From NCBI GenBank assembly GCA_963995525.1, contig OZ023211.1, forward strand, positions 55,104,564 to 55,168,563: a stretch of 64,000 nucleotides of DNA. The letters run 5' to 3'. This document shows positions 12,431 through 25,499 of this stretch, piece by piece. The stretch is from Escarpia spicata (lineage: Eukaryota; Annelida; Polychaeta; Sabellida; Siboglinidae). Each line of letters begins with the position of its first letter. Position 1 is the stretch's first letter. The translations under genes were made by a program, and so were the position numbers. Below the pieces are notes generated by a model. The model ran no database searches. It worked only from the letters and a program-made list of their open reading frames with translations, and had not been told where the DNA came from.

Positions 12431-15400
12431 CCCATCTGGTATTCAGTACAGATATTGTTTGCTAGTGTTGTAATCCATTCAGGAAAGAGACGTGAAATAT
12501 TCCTGTTAGGTTAAGTATATTTTAAACTAATTATGGTGTATTTTCATATTTCTTGTTTCTTGCATTTTCATTGAGCCGGTGTTAGTTAAACTTATGAGAA
12601 TCCCCTGTATGATCCTGTCAAACCATCTATTTTTAGGCGTTAATCTTAGGTGGCATATTTTGTTGAAGGTCTATATTTAATTCATTATCCACCTAGTTGT
12701 TGAGTTGCCTTTGTAATGTTTCTGCGTGGTAATTGTCATTGATCATCCCTTCCAGGTGATGGCCTATGCATAATTGACATAATTACTGCGGGGGTGTCTT
12801 AAATTAATTATAGGATAGCTTGCACAAACTTCCGGTGCTGTCTAGCAAACCAGATTTTGGGTAGTAGACCTTTGTAAAGTACGTCTTTTATTGTAATGTT
12901 GAGTAGTATTTGAGAAGGCGCTGTGATCATGTGACCAAGTCATACTCTTTTCATCTTCTAGTCAATGTTGTATTAGATCATTTTGGAGTAAGGACTTCCT
13001 GAGTCTGATGTTTTGTCAATTGTACAAAGTTATTTTAAAGATTTCACATAGGGCTTACAGACATTTAAGGGTGTCACATTTGAGGCGTTACTGACATTTA
13101 AAGGTGACACATTTTTAGGGCGTTACCTCATTTAGAGGTGACATGGGGGGCTTAGACCCCCCCCCGTTGAGACCTCCATCTACATCCCCCTTGAGGGTCC
13201 CAAAATACCTCCAACTGCACCCCCTTGAGACCTCAAGCATATCTCTTTTCCAACAAACTGTTTTATTTCAGAGTAGGGGTTGCATACAAAAGCCCGTCCG
13301 TCACCCCCACAATCTATGGGCCTGCTGTAAGTGTAATACCATAAATGATATGATAGCATTATTTGATATGGAAGGAAAGGAGACAGAATCTATGTAGACT
13401 GTTTAGCATACATGGAACTGAAGCTACATTTGAGACATTTAACTTGGTCTGTAGTCATGTCCTTGTTTGTTGAACATGGCAGCACTTGGTCAAGAAGATA
13501 GTCTCTAAGTGTACAAAGTTGACACACTTTAAGTCATGGAAACAGAGCAGTGTCCCAGTGTTACAGTCAAACTGCGATTACAGGTTACAAGGTACATTTA
13601 TAAATCAGTTGTGGACTTGTGGTACATTTCATTTTGCAACAATTCAAATGGAATAAATTGGCTGGCTGTCGTTATGGTCACGATCAGAATTTCCTTAAAG
13701 TATTTCTACTGAGGTAGAAAATTCTTAGTAGAAATGCCAGTGGAGTTACCTGGTTTGTCGCTTTTTGATGCATTGGTGCAGAATGCTGTTTATCGGACAA
13801 TGACGCACTGTATTAATTATGCCATAGGAAACTGTACAGACATTTTTCACAAAACTGATGTTTCTTTATGGCATGTATCAGAATGTCTAGCTTTAGGCTA
13901 CCTGTTTTTTTAATCACTTAATGCTAGCACTTTCCGCAAGACTCGGTCTCTGAGGCTTAGTTTGAAAGAAAGTCTTCCAAATCCCATCAAATCTGCAGTG
14001 GTGTGGTATTTTAAATAACAGGTTATGAACATGAACACAGGATAAAAGTTGTCAGCAAGCCAGAATTATAGAATATGCCTATACGGTATGAGGTTGATCT
14101 GGATAATTTAACTACTTTCAACCGGTGTGTTTCCATAGGACCAAGAGAAAGTTATCTAAAAACTCAATCCTCTCCCTGTTACAATTTGATTCAGTGCTTA
14201 GAATTTCAGCTTTTTTATGTGGCGGACATAGATTAATATAAAAAGTGCTACAGCCTGATTTGGTTTGCTAAAATGCATGATATTACCTCACTGCTGTCAA
14301 TAAATTATAATTATACAAAATTCTAAAATGTCACTATTTCTTTATTTTGTGTTCAGTTTACATGAGTGGCGGTTTATAATACATTCATAGTAAGTAACTA
14401 AGCAAGGCTCCCTAAATATGTCAACTGACCCTATTATCACTCGGCTGCCACTGTCACGCCACTACATCGATTGAGTAAGAGTTACGCTAAAACACGCCGA
14501 TTAGATACATGTTTATAAAAAAAACTTGTAAGAAATATGTCAGCCACACTACCTTGCATAAAACATGCAATAAGTAATTTTTGAGGGGTTATCTCAGAAA
14601 CATCTGGGTTATTTAATTTTAATAAAAAAATTTGCCGTTACATTGTTTATTTTAAAATGATAAAATGTCATAATTTATTATTATAGTTCAAAAACCACAG
14701 CATCAGATTGCAGGAAAATATCTGTTTCCATCCCATTTTTCGATCTTGGACCCTTCAGTAAGTTCTGGTGCATGCTCTGGCCTGTGAATGTGTGATCTGC
14801 TCCAATCTGGTGACATACTACGGGTACTAAACACAGAAAGACGTCTGGTCATCGTGACATTTAGGGCAGGTGTCATGTATAAATGTTGTATCTGTAACCA
14901 GATCTGGTATTTTAGCGCATATGGTGAAATACTTTGCCGAGTTTCACTGTGATATCTCTTGTGAAAATCAACAGAATGGACTGATATGTTTTATTATGCT
15001 GTTTGATGTCGGTGGTACGGATCTGTGTTACGTACTGCCTCCAGTAAGAACGTCAGGTAAAAGAAAAATACCAAAGGTTTAGCCAAATCAACTGATAAAA
15101 CAGAAATATAATGATTGCAGTTTACTGTTAGCTGCTCCAAGTATTTATTTAATTATCGTACATTTTGTTGACTCACATCTTACGGTAAAAAACAGTTTGT
15201 GCAGAAGAACTTGTCTTGGGCAACCACCTATCTTGGGTGACCACCTGTCTTAGGCGACCATAATCCGAGCGATGAATTGTTTCTAACAATAATATACATA
15301 TATTTGCATGCATGCACATATGTTTGTGAATGCACACACGCATACTACATATATTATATATATATATATATAATCATATATGTGTGTGTGTACTGTGTTA

Positions 15401-17759
15401 CAGTGATATCGAAGACAGTTTTTCTGGCTAGTTTTGCCTTGTAATTTGGTCAAGTTACTTTCCTCAGCTGGACTAAGTCTAGGTAGGGCCCATGTGTTAA
15501 AATATGACTTATTGCTATGCATTCTTCTTGTGGAAGTCCTGGATCAGATATTGCTTCATAGCAGGTTGAATTTGCTTTAAATATCTTGTGTCAGCTGAAT
15601 TGAGGATAATTTGTCAATTTGTGTAATAAATCATGAAAGAGAGACAGACAATGCGTTTACAGCTTCATTATTTTGACGTGTGTTTTTACCAGTTTTATTA
15701 CTGACACTGTGATGCTGCATACACCTAAAAGAGTTGGGTTTTTCCTGTTTTTTTATTAACTGGACAATAAAGATGTTGAATTTAATTTAGCTGAGCCTGT
15801 CCTCAAAACTGGCGAATTGAGCATTCTTACAACATTTGCAGAGCAAACATATCTGACCAAGGAACATGACTGGACGAGTCATCAATAATGTAACTTTTAA
15901 AGAATTCTTCTTTTTTGCCCTTGATGTTGAAGTTGTCATGCGGTCGTTTGGGAGTTGCCTAAAATGAGTCATCAATATGACATCTGTCCCAAATGACCAA
16001 ACATCCCGTCAAACCTTCTGAAAAGTCACAGTGACTAGTGAATAATTTATGCGGCGTCGCAACCAAAGTAGCCAAATTTTTCGAATGAATTGAGACAGCC
16101 GTGGCACTAGATCACACAGGTAAACAGTCCGGAAATTAGCACTGTCTGTTTTATTTTATTATAGATGCTGTGGTGCAGTCTTTTCAGGGACAGGTCATTA
16201 TTTGTTTCAATAGGCAACAATTTTGACAGTTTTTAGTGCAGTACACAAAATATCAACTCAGATTTTATTCAAATGACACAGGTTGTTTCTTGTCATGTCA
16301 TTGAATGGCTATTGAATTTTCGTCAATTCGTACAATTTGTTTTGTCCATGCCCAGCCCATTACTGCCAACCATAAGAAACTTATTCCTGTTGTATTCCAC
16401 AGATTTGTCCATTTCTATGTTGATAACTTTTTTCAAGGTACAACAAATCCTACTATTGGGGCACCATATCAATATTGCTGGCACTATTCGTGTGTCCTGA
16501 ATACATAATAAAATAGTGAAATATAATATATCCCCTTTTCAGTAAGTCAGTCTGATCTGTCCCCCATTTCACGCTTTGCATTTCGAGCATTGTTGCCCAG
16601 TCATCATGACAAACACCTCTCTACTATTTGTGTAGATGATAACCATTATCCTTGGGGGGGGGGCAATGTTGTGATTAACCTTATATATAAGCAGTGTTTT
16701 GATAAAATGGATCCCTGCATGCTCCAGAAACTTGGGAAGTCTGGCAGTAATAAGTCCTGTTTTACATATATCCATTTCCGGTAGATAATCTCTCGGAAGT
16801 TTCGCCAGAGATAAAACCCCGGTGGTCATAATCATGTTTTATTGGTGCAGATGTTAGTCTGTGGGTCTACACAGGAAATGTATTTTAGGAGTGTGCAAAC
16901 ATTCACATTTCACACAAAAATGCAAATTCAGACCTGAATTATGTGACTTAATCTAGGGAAATGTTTTGTTATACCAACTTAATATGTGTGAGTGTTGACA
17001 CTTTATTTTTGGAAATTAATTAATTAAAAGATTTGGCCATTGAATTTTCAGTAGTGCACACCACCATTTTTAACAAAGAAGAACATGTATTGCACTTGAT
17101 ATGTTTACATCTGTTAGTTCCAAGGTATAAAATAAAATTGGCTATAATTATTTATGTCAAATTGGCACACTGTGTTCAAAGCAGTTTATTGGTAATTTTG
17201 CAAAAAGAAGTGTTGTGTACTATAGGAAGATGTCTCTCTAGAGACACTTTTTGACATTTGAAGTTGACGAGGTCAAGCATATTGATAATAAGTGATGGCA
17301 GTTTAATGCAAACACGTATCATTTTGGGGGAAGCTGTTGAATAAACCTAGTTGATGTACTGCATTGTGCAGTTTACTGAAGTGGTGTTTGACTTGGTATT
17401 TAAGAACATGTCATCTGCAATCTATCAGATTGTGTATGGTAAGTGTTTGCATGTGTATTTGTAGCGTGAAGCACAGACAGTCCATGTGTCTAACCCTGAA
17501 ACAGTGTAGGCGATGAAGAAAGGGGATTGGGTTAAGTCAGTTATGTAGACCTTTGTATAAATGACTGCTGCGCTTTGATGCCAACGGTTGTTGCCGTACT
17601 TTGGAAAAAAGTTGGTGGCAGTTGCAATATCTCACCTAACTAATGCATCTCCCTGGCCTCAAACCAACACTGGTTCTGTGTTTACACTGCGAGTTCCATA
17701 TGCCAGCCCAGCTTGGCACAAGAAATCTTGTGTCATCTGCATAGTAGTTGTCAGTGTAA
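12431..17759. other. AT-rich non-coding sequence
   Basis: Only small features: imperfect gtgacattt repeats near 13060-13140, a poly-C at 13156, a 17-nt triplicate (cttgggcgaccacctgt type) at 15210-15260 and a (TA)n at 15350. No gene or large repeat recognised. Confidence 0.5.
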
Positions 17760-17826
17760 TTGTAGGTGTGTAGGTGTGTAGGTGTGTAGGTGTGTAGGTG
17801 TGTAGGTGTGTAGGTGTGTAGGTGTG
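17760..17826 (+). repeat. 8-bp tandem repeat (TGTAGGTG)n
   Basis: Eight perfect copies, with flanks gtgtaattg and ctggacgc. Telomere-like in G/T content but not the TTAGGG repeat. Confidence 0.95.
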
Positions 17827-18719
17827 CTGGACGCATCAGAGGGTGTGTCTTGGAACATGAGACGTGTCGGGGTAATAAGGGAGATGTCAGTCGACTATGA
17901 AGCCTATACCCACAGTGTTGCTACGTGAGAGGCATGCTAACATGTCGGGGAGATTTATCAGCCTGATATTAGGCATGCCGTTGTTGTGTTGTGGAGGGTG
18001 GCAGCTTGTAATCGCACTGACAGCGTGATTCATAAAGTTGTATGAAAATATTCGTCCACAGGTGACAGGTTTACAAGATTGTCGTCTAAAGTAAAAACTT
18101 CAAGTTGAAAGTGGACAAGAAGCCATGGTATTAACAAGAGTCAGTTTTTAGTCTATAGATGTGTAAATTGTAACCCAGGCTTCTGAGGTATTTGTCAGTT
18201 TTGTTTCTACTAATATAAATACATCAGCGGATGATTTGTTCCATGTGTTTATTGGTTTCTGTTAGAATTAAAACTGTCTGTTATCTAATCTTTAATATAA
18301 AGATGTTTCATGAATATATATAAAATTAAACAATAACTTACACTATTAAAAACACTAATACAAACAATGATGTCTATAATTTTAATCACATCCTCAGATT
18401 TGTGAACAAGCCCATGACATCCCTAATATATCGAGTTCTGAATCAGGATATATGTGCGTTTGTGTATGTGTGCGTGCGTGCATTCATGCGTGTGTGCGTG
18501 CATGCGGGGGGGGGGGATAATGGGTGACAACCATCTGTGTGTACATACTACACACAGGATGTACACAATGACACACGCCCCCACTTCCTGCCTTCTCTTT
18601 GTTTAGTTACCCCTAAAACAAACGACAGTGAGTAATGTGTGTCACAGTTTGAATACCAGTGTTTGCTGTACCCGTCAGGAATATATTAAGCCAAATGTAG
18701 ACATCGCATGTTCGCGGTC
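17827..18719. other. Non-coding sequence
   Basis: GT-rich microsatellite-like stretch at 18450-18515 with a 12-G run; otherwise nothing seen. Confidence 0.5.
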
Positions 18720-19137
18720 AGAATTACCATGTGTGACGTAAATAGAATTACCATGTGTGACATAAGTAGAATTACCATGTGTGACGTAAGTAGAATTACC
18801 ATGTGTGACGTGACGTAAGTAGAATTACCATGTGTGACGTAAGTAGAATTACCATGTGTGACATAAATAGAATTACCATGTGTGACGTAAGTAGAATTAC
18901 CATGTGTGACGTAAATAGAATTACCATGTGTGATGTAAATAGAATTACCATGTGTGACGTAAGTAGAATTACCATGTGTGACGTAAATAGAATTACCATG
19001 TGTGACGTAAGTAGAATTACCATGTGTGACATAAATAGAATTACCATGTGTGACATAAGTAGAATTACCATGTGTGACGTAAGTACAATTACCATGTGTG
19101 ACGTAAGTACAATTACCATGTGTGACGTAAATAGAAT
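18720..19137 (+). repeat. 24-bp minisatellite, ~17 copies, with a CRE-like site in each unit
   Basis: Unit agaattaccatgtgtgacg followed by taag or taaa plus t. Every unit contains TGACGTAA or TGACATAA, a CREB/ATF-type half-palindrome. One unit has an extra tgacg (18807-18825). Divisible by three, so ORFs of 106-107 codons appear on both strands by chance. Confidence 0.95.
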
Positions 19138-19350
19138 GTGTCCTTATTAGAACATTTTATACCCTTCCAGAATTTGTGAATTTGATAAGCCAAAACTGAA
19201 ATTGTTTTACTTTTATTAAACATTATGGTAAATATATTAATACCTAATATTAATTATTTTCTTTAAGACTGTATGTTCAGTGTCTCTTCAAAAAGATTAT
19301 TTAATCAAATAATGATAATGACAGGTAACGAGTCCTCTGTACATTAAAAG

Positions 19351-19676
19351 TTAAGTTCTTATATAGTGCAGTATCCAGTCTCCAGGACTGCTCTAAGTGT
19401 TTTACACTTTACTCCCTGGCAGACCTGTTCAATCAAACACCATCTTGACTTCTCTGGGAAGCATTCAGCCACGCTGCAATTAATGTGCGAAGACTATTCA
19501 TACACAAATATCTACCACTGTCTATAGCAAGGTACTCATTCATACAGCTGAGTGAACTGAAGCAATGTAGAGTAAACGGACTTGCCCAAGGTTCGACACC
19601 GCCGCACAGGATTCAAACCCGCATTCTCTCAGTCAAGAGTCCGAAGCTCTTATCACTGTGCTACTGCGCCCCTCAG
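19351..19676 (-). mobile_element. tRNA-derived SINE, near full length (reverse)
   Basis: Reverse complement of the same family. The B-box is ggattcaaacccg on the + strand at 19611, the central block cattcatacagctgagtgaa at 19538, and the 3' tail gttcttatatagtgcagtat near 19356. The + strand frame crossing it (from 19485) is not a gene. Confidence 0.85.
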
Positions 19677-22195
19677 TGCAACATCTGTTTCTACCATAAT
19701 TTGACATCAAATGTGGTAAGGAAGTTTTCTAAAGTTGACAAATTATCCAAGCGGCGCAGGAAGTGGTCTATACTGGCTAGCAGTTTAACCCAGCAACCTA
19801 CACAGAAACACAGACTAAGACCAGCAGGGATGGATGACTGGTTTACTTTCAGGCCAGATGAATCAAATGCCAGTGATTTTGAGATGATGTCCTCCTTTCT
19901 GAGATTTTTTTAAACTTAAATATCTTTTGACCGGGAAATTGGCATGTTTGAAGACAATAACAGTTGTGGTGTACTGAAACAGACAATTACTTTTGGTGTT
20001 TGTTTGGGAGCATATGAATATGTAAATGACGGTATGATCCATTGTCACGGGGCTGTGAATGTAAACGAAATCAGGTTGTTTCCGACAATTGATGGGAGCA
20101 TCCCATAAATTGAATATCTTGAAAAAATGACAGAAAGTGAACATTTTGTCCTAGCGACTTAATGAAATAATACTTCAAATTTCCAGATAAATCAAAATGT
20201 ATTGTTTTGTGTAACTGACAAATGTTAATTACGCCACCAGTGGAGAACTAAATGGTGATCTGTCCCCAATTAGGAGCAACTCAGGAATGTTGAATTGTGT
20301 GTGATACTGACAGCGTACATGTGCTCTCTGGTTGAAAGAAAACTGAAAAGTTTGATGTATCCTTGGTGGAAACGGCTCATCTCCACAAGTTTACTAATTT
20401 CCACTTGTGTGTTACACCAGAGCTACCTTTGCGGTGTCTGCCAAAGAAATAGCAAGCGGTCTATGCGGCCTGTGGGATAGGGTGAATGTGGCCCAAATCT
20501 TGGATATCATGTCACTGGGGTAAAATTCCACCTGGACAAGTTGTCCTAAGTTTTGGTTTGATTACTTTGTGAACATGTGTGCAGGGGGTCTTATTGTGTG
20601 TTGTAACATGTAATATTTGCGTTTGGGATTTTAATTATTAGTCGTTGTGAATGACTAATCTGTTACCTGAAAAGTGCTATTAAATAATTAAGAAGTGCTC
20701 AGTAGTTAGTACTTATGATTATTATTATTATATCACAAAACTTTTACACAAGAACACATTTAATGTTGACGTAATAGCACAGAGATTTATGTGGACAATA
20801 AAATGCAGCAAGTTTGATGTTTTCAAATACATTACACAGGCCGTGGTTATCTCGATCACTGGCGGTAGCATTTGGTGTATTTAAAGCAATGTTCATGTTT
20901 TTGACAGTCTGTGATAGTTGTGGATTCAAGAGTCCAGTGCTATAAATACCTGCTTTCAGGCATGTAGCTGTGTTTACACTAAATGCAGAACAATTACGAA
21001 TCGTGACAAATAAAATATTTTACACTTAGGATGGCTTACTGTTGAGAGTGGAAAGAAAGGATGTCATCGTCTAACTTATCTTGCACTTAGTTGAGCGCAT
21101 TCTTCCAGGATCAAAGAAAGTCGAAAGTACTTCTGTGTGAAGGATAGTACATAAGTAGCAAAGGTATTATCTTGACCAACCAAAAAACGTTTTTAAAATA
21201 ATTTTTTATTTAGAAATTAACATTTCCACATTCTGTTCTTGGTGTTGTGAAACATAATTTAATACACTAAAGGTAAGTTCTTATAAGCACAGTATTCAGT
21301 TCTTAGCGCTTTACACGTTATTCCCTGGCAGACCTGTTCAATTAAACACCATCTCAAGTTCTCTGGGAAGCATTCAGCCACACTGCAATTGTGCAAAGAC
21401 TACAGAGAAGTTGAGTTGATCAAATGAACAGGTGAAGTGGAAAGCGTTGAGCAGTCGTAGGGACAGGATATCACCAATGACTTGCCTATTTTGTTGGTGT
21501 CAAACAACCTTCTGACCTCCTCTGGTCTCATTAGTCCAATGACCAGCTGTTTTTTAAATCAGATATAGTGATGGTGGTACTTCCTGGCAGTCATCCACGG
21601 GTTAATGGCAAACCCTGCTGTTTTTTAGGTCACCAATTAAACATGTCCTCCGTTTAAATCTAAATCCAAATCACATGGTAGGTTCTAGACGTATGGGCAC
21701 CGTTTGTATTACTTGACTGAATGATTGAGATTTGAATGAGGTACTTTGAGGTATTGTAAGTGTGATAGTATGATTGTTTATAACGTGTTGATAGAATGGG
21801 CTGTGAGCCTATGGTATTTAGGGACATTTTGACAAGTTGGCCATAAAAAACAAGTCCTCCATATACTATTTGTTGACAAGGAATGTAATCCCGACAGGAT
21901 GTATCCGGTTTTGTTTATGATCTTTCACCATGCGTGTCCTACTGTGTCAGCCATAGTAGGAGATCAACATTTAGAAACTAACTTGATCTTGTTAGGGCAT
22001 AATTTAATTTACCTTGGAACAATCTTGGGTTAACCTAGGTGTAACAAATTATTTATGAAACAAGCAAAAAGCCAGAAGTTTGATGCATTAAAGAATAATT
22101 TCATATCCTTAATATGAGCGGATGTTTAGTGTCGTCTCACTGTTAACCCTTTTAGGAATTAGCTCCACTTTCTTCGTTCTAGGATCAGATAAGAT
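19677..22195. other. Non-coding sequence with one SINE composite
   Basis: Besides the SINE pieces at 21268-21473 no gene or repeat is recognised. Frames at 19863, 20295 and 20744 have no family features. Confidence 0.5.
21268..21473. mobile_element. Two SINE 3' halves joined in inverted orientation
   Basis: 21268-21411 is the reverse-strand 3' half of the SINE family (aagttcttataagcacagta ... cactgcaattgtgcaaagac). Immediately after it, 21412-21473 is a forward 3' segment (agagaagttgagttgatcaa ... gagcagtcgtagggacagga). The tRNA-like heads are missing from both. Confidence 0.7.
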
Positions 22196-23340
22196 GTGCT
22201 AGAGAATTGTGTTCCTTCATGCACACACGTGTGTCCCGGTTGTATGCCACCCAAGACTGCCATGACAAGTAGTCGACTTGTGCAATCGGAGATATTCCGT
22301 AGCCGCGGGATGTGCGGGGTAGATTCCATCCCCTGCCCTATACTTGGGATGACCTGTCACAGCTGTGCACTATCAAGCTTCCCACTCCGACTTTTCTGCA
22401 CTCGCCCGGCTATCTAGGTATAGTACTGAGTAAGATATGGAACTAGCACACGCCAGCTATTGTGGCTGTCCAGTAGACGCGGGCATTGTTCACGTATCGC
22501 ATGCCGCTGAATGGCAATACCCGCGCGCAAGCGGCATGGTTTTGCGGTGGATTGTAGGCATAATGTCGGCGTTGTGTCACCCAAGATTGTAGTGCGGCCA
22601 TCGCGTTGGCTTCTCAGCGGGATTAAGTTCACACCGGCAGGGAACTATAATGGGGTTTATTCACGTTTGCATTTACCATTGACACAACAATGGCTCGCGC
22701 AAACCACTACAGTGCATGTTTGTTGATCTTGTTGCTGTAGCTGGTGTCAGCTTTGCCAGTTCTTGTCATTGGGGTGGAAATAAAAAATTGTACGCGCGTG
22801 GTTAGTTGGGAGTCTTTGTGGTGCGTAACGATGAACTGGTGAAATATATTTGACAGAGGTGTGAGTTTTTAAAATATGACCGATTTCAATGAAGCGAGAA
22901 TGTTAGGTGTATTCAATGATTTATTATCCGTGTGTTGGCGTTTTATTTAATGTGTAGCCGGTCATAGTATCCGGAGGTGGATTGTTAATGAGTCAATTTT
23001 TTTGATGAATTGGGATTTGAGAATACGCCTGCTCGCTGAAACTGCTTATGAAAAGAATTCCGAGTAATTATCCGTTGTTTGCGGTGGGTGTTGACCGTCA
23101 CTGACATTAATTAGTTATTGCTTCTTTGGTCGATTCGCGTGAGTTGTCCGTGCGTGTGGGCGCTGGTTGAGGCAGAAAGGGCGGACTTGTGTGACACACA
23201 AACAGGGACATTAACCGGTGTCGTTCTGCATTGAGTGTCAACATGTTGTTGTCCCCTGTCCACGTGGTGGTGCCGCCCTCTCGGTCCCTCGTTGTAACGT
23301 TCACACTTGAATGCCACATAGTTTTATTCCTACCACGGCA
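22196..23340. promoter_or_regulatory. CpG-enriched segment without a gene
   Basis: CpG dinucleotides (agccgcgggatgtgcggggt, acccgcgcgcaagcggcatg and others) are much denser here than in the surrounding AT-rich DNA. No homologous ORF. Candidate unmethylated island or promoter, possibly for the missing first SPRED exon ~10 kb downstream; inference only. Confidence 0.3.
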
Positions 23341-23861
23341 TTACTGAATGAAAGCCTCAATTAGTTACAACGCCACTGGCGTTTTTTGGGTCATTTTTAA
23401 CAGAGATCACTGGAAGCCCTGACAACATGCCCAGTCTCCACACTGATAACAAACTGTTTTTGCCAGGATCTATCGTGACTTGGTATTTCGTCGCTTTTTG
23501 GCAGCTGTTGCAGAAATCAGACCGCATTCTGTTGGTTGCGTACGTGAGTTTGTGGATCGTAGATGCATGAATGGGTTTTCCTATACATGTAGACGATCAG
23601 ATGGCCTGGCAGGTGTAATGAGATTTTGTTTAAAAGTATTTGTGGCGATGCAAGTTTTATGTCAGTTCTACATCAATGAGTTTGTTTTTAACATGTTTTG
23701 GATTATGTTTTTCAACTGCAGTGAAGGTTGAATGTTTAAAGTACTGTTGTTTTGTAGATTACCATTTATATAGCAATGGAGGAATTTTGACAATAAAATG
23801 TCTGGTCGATGACCAAACTTCCACTGTTGAAACAGTGGTATTTAAATACAAATTACTTATA

Positions 23862-24036
23862 CAGTGGAACCTCACTATTAAGGCCACCCTCGGGACTTGG
23901 CATGCATGACCTGAATGGAGAGGTGACTGCATTAGTGGGACTAATTTCATACACTTTACTGTTACATAACTAATTTGGGACTATCCTATCAGGGTGACCT
24001 TCATTGCGAGGTGGCTTTAATAGTGAGGGGACCATA
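23862..24036 (+). mobile_element. Tigger/pogo-like MITE, partial, abutting a minisatellite
   Basis: The left end CAGTGGAACCTCACTATTAA follows a TA dinucleotide. The body ggtgaccttcattgcgaggt with ggctttaatagtgaggg matches the element at 39261. The expected right end (...ggttccactg) is replaced by gggaccata, and the 32-bp array begins at once. CAGTxGAACC ends and TA target sites are typical of Tigger-type Tc1/mariner relatives. Confidence 0.65.
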
Positions 24037-24800
24037 AAGCGAGTGGGACTGACTGAGGCAGTGGGTGGGAGGAAGGGAGACTGACTGAGGCAGTGGATGG
24101 GAGCAAAGGAGACTGACCGAGGCAGTGAGTGGGAGGAAGGGAGACTGACTGAGGCAGTGAGTGGGAGGAAGGGAGACTGACTGAGGCAGTGAGTGGGAGG
24201 AAGGGAGACTGACTGAGGCAGTGAGTGGGAGGAAGGGAAACTGACTGAGGCAGTGAGTGGGAGGAAGGGAAACTGACTGAGGCAGTGAGTGGAAGGAAGG
24301 GAGACTGACTGAGGCAGTGAGTGGGAGGAAGGGAGACTGACTGAGGCAGTGAGTGGGAGGAAGGGAGACTGACTGAGGCAGTAAGTGGGAGGAAGGGAGA
24401 TTGACTGAGGCAGTGAATAGATGGAAGGGAGACTGAATAAGACAGTGTGTGGGAGGAAGGGAGACTGACTGAGGCAGTGAGTAGATGGAAGGGAGACTGA
24501 ATGAGAGTGTGTGGGAGGAAGGGAGACTGACTGAGGCAGTGAGTAGATAGAAGGGAGACTGAATGAGACAGTGTGTGGGAGGAAGGGAGACTGACTGAGG
24601 CAGTGAGTAGATGGAAGGGAGACTGAATGAGACAGTGTGTGGGAGGAAGGGAGACTGACTGAGGCAGTGAGTAGATGGAAGGGAGACTGAATGAGGCAGT
24701 GCATGGGAGGAAGGGAGACTGACTGAGGCAGTGAGTAGATGGAAGGGACACTGAATGAGACAGTGTGTGGGAGGAAGGAACACTGAGGGACTGAGTAGAA
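24037..24800 (+). repeat. 32-bp minisatellite with 64-bp higher-order organisation
   Basis: 24037-24410 is a monomer array of gtgggaggaagggagactga plus ctgaggcagtga. From 24410 to 24775 monomer A alternates strictly with B (gtagatggaagggagactga, atgagacagtgt), giving 64-bp dimers, about five of them. One B has lost two bases (gaatgagagtgtg). Long - strand ORFs rich in SLP and THC result from the repeat. Confidence 0.95.
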
Positions 24801-24949
24801 GGAAGCCAGTGGAAGACCTCAGAGGTCTCTCCCTGCCTTTGCCAGTGGCAGGCTCTTCCACTGTTGCTATAAATAACCAGCTATAAATACTATGGTGCCC
24901 CAGCCACTGGAGACAGGAAGTGGCTATGGCGGGAGACCCGGGGCCAGTA

Positions 24950-24988
24950 GGGGGGGGGGGGGGGGGGCCCTGGGGAGGGGGGGGGGCG
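24950..24988 (+). repeat. Poly-G tract
   Basis: Eighteen G, then ccctgggga, then ten G. It could form a G-quadruplex; run lengths are likely unreliable in sequencing. Confidence 0.9.
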
Positions 24989-25177
24989 GCACACATATAC
25001 TAATAATAATTTATTATTTTGACAAGACAAAGGTGCTGTGACTGGCTGCTGGTAATGAGGCTGTGTTGACCGCTAAGTTTGCCGTGGATGTGGGTAGACT
25101 CCACCATTCATGAATCACTTGTTCTTGTTATGCATGTACTGCCGTGGTGTCAGACTCCAATATCTTATATCTCCACC

Positions 25178-25243
25178 GTGTGCGTGTGTGCGTGTGTGCG
25201 TGTGTGCGTGTGTGCGTGTGTGCGTGTGTGTGTAGTGTGTGTG
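25178..25243 (+). repeat. (GTGTGTGC)n microsatellite
   Basis: About seven copies of gtgtgtgc/gtgcgtgt ending in a short GT run. Confidence 0.9.
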
Positions 25244-25499
25244 ATTGACCAGGAATATCTTACCCAGTGTTGTTGCTGCTGTCTGTGTATCATAGCGATT
25301 GAGGAGCTCTTTCACGGATGTTGCGGTTAATTTATTGCAGATGGACGGTGTATTTTAGAAAGGGGCAGTGTTTTGTATCGATGGATGATATAACGAGGGC
25401 CATTTGAGTAACAGTTAACACAGTGTTATAGATGAATGTTCATTTATAATAGCGTATAATCTATAATAGTGACTGAGCTGCCATTTGACTGCGCGTTGT

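Noticed and set aside
17760..17826. Interstitial telomere repeat
   Set aside because: The unit TGTAGGTG is not TTAGGG or another standard animal telomere unit; a simple microsatellite.
18720..19137. CRISPR-like array
   Set aside because: Direct tandem units without unique spacers in an animal genome; a minisatellite.
18796..19150. ORFs of 106-107 codons on both strands
   Set aside because: 24-bp repeat translation (alternating MCDV and RIT units).
19485..19913. 142-codon + strand ORF
   Set aside because: Its first half is a reversed SINE and the rest has no recognisable domain or splice context.
24001..24996. - strand ORFs of 244-331 codons rich in Ser/Leu/Pro
   Set aside because: Translation of the 32/64-bp minisatellite; three frames are open at once, which is a repeat artefact.
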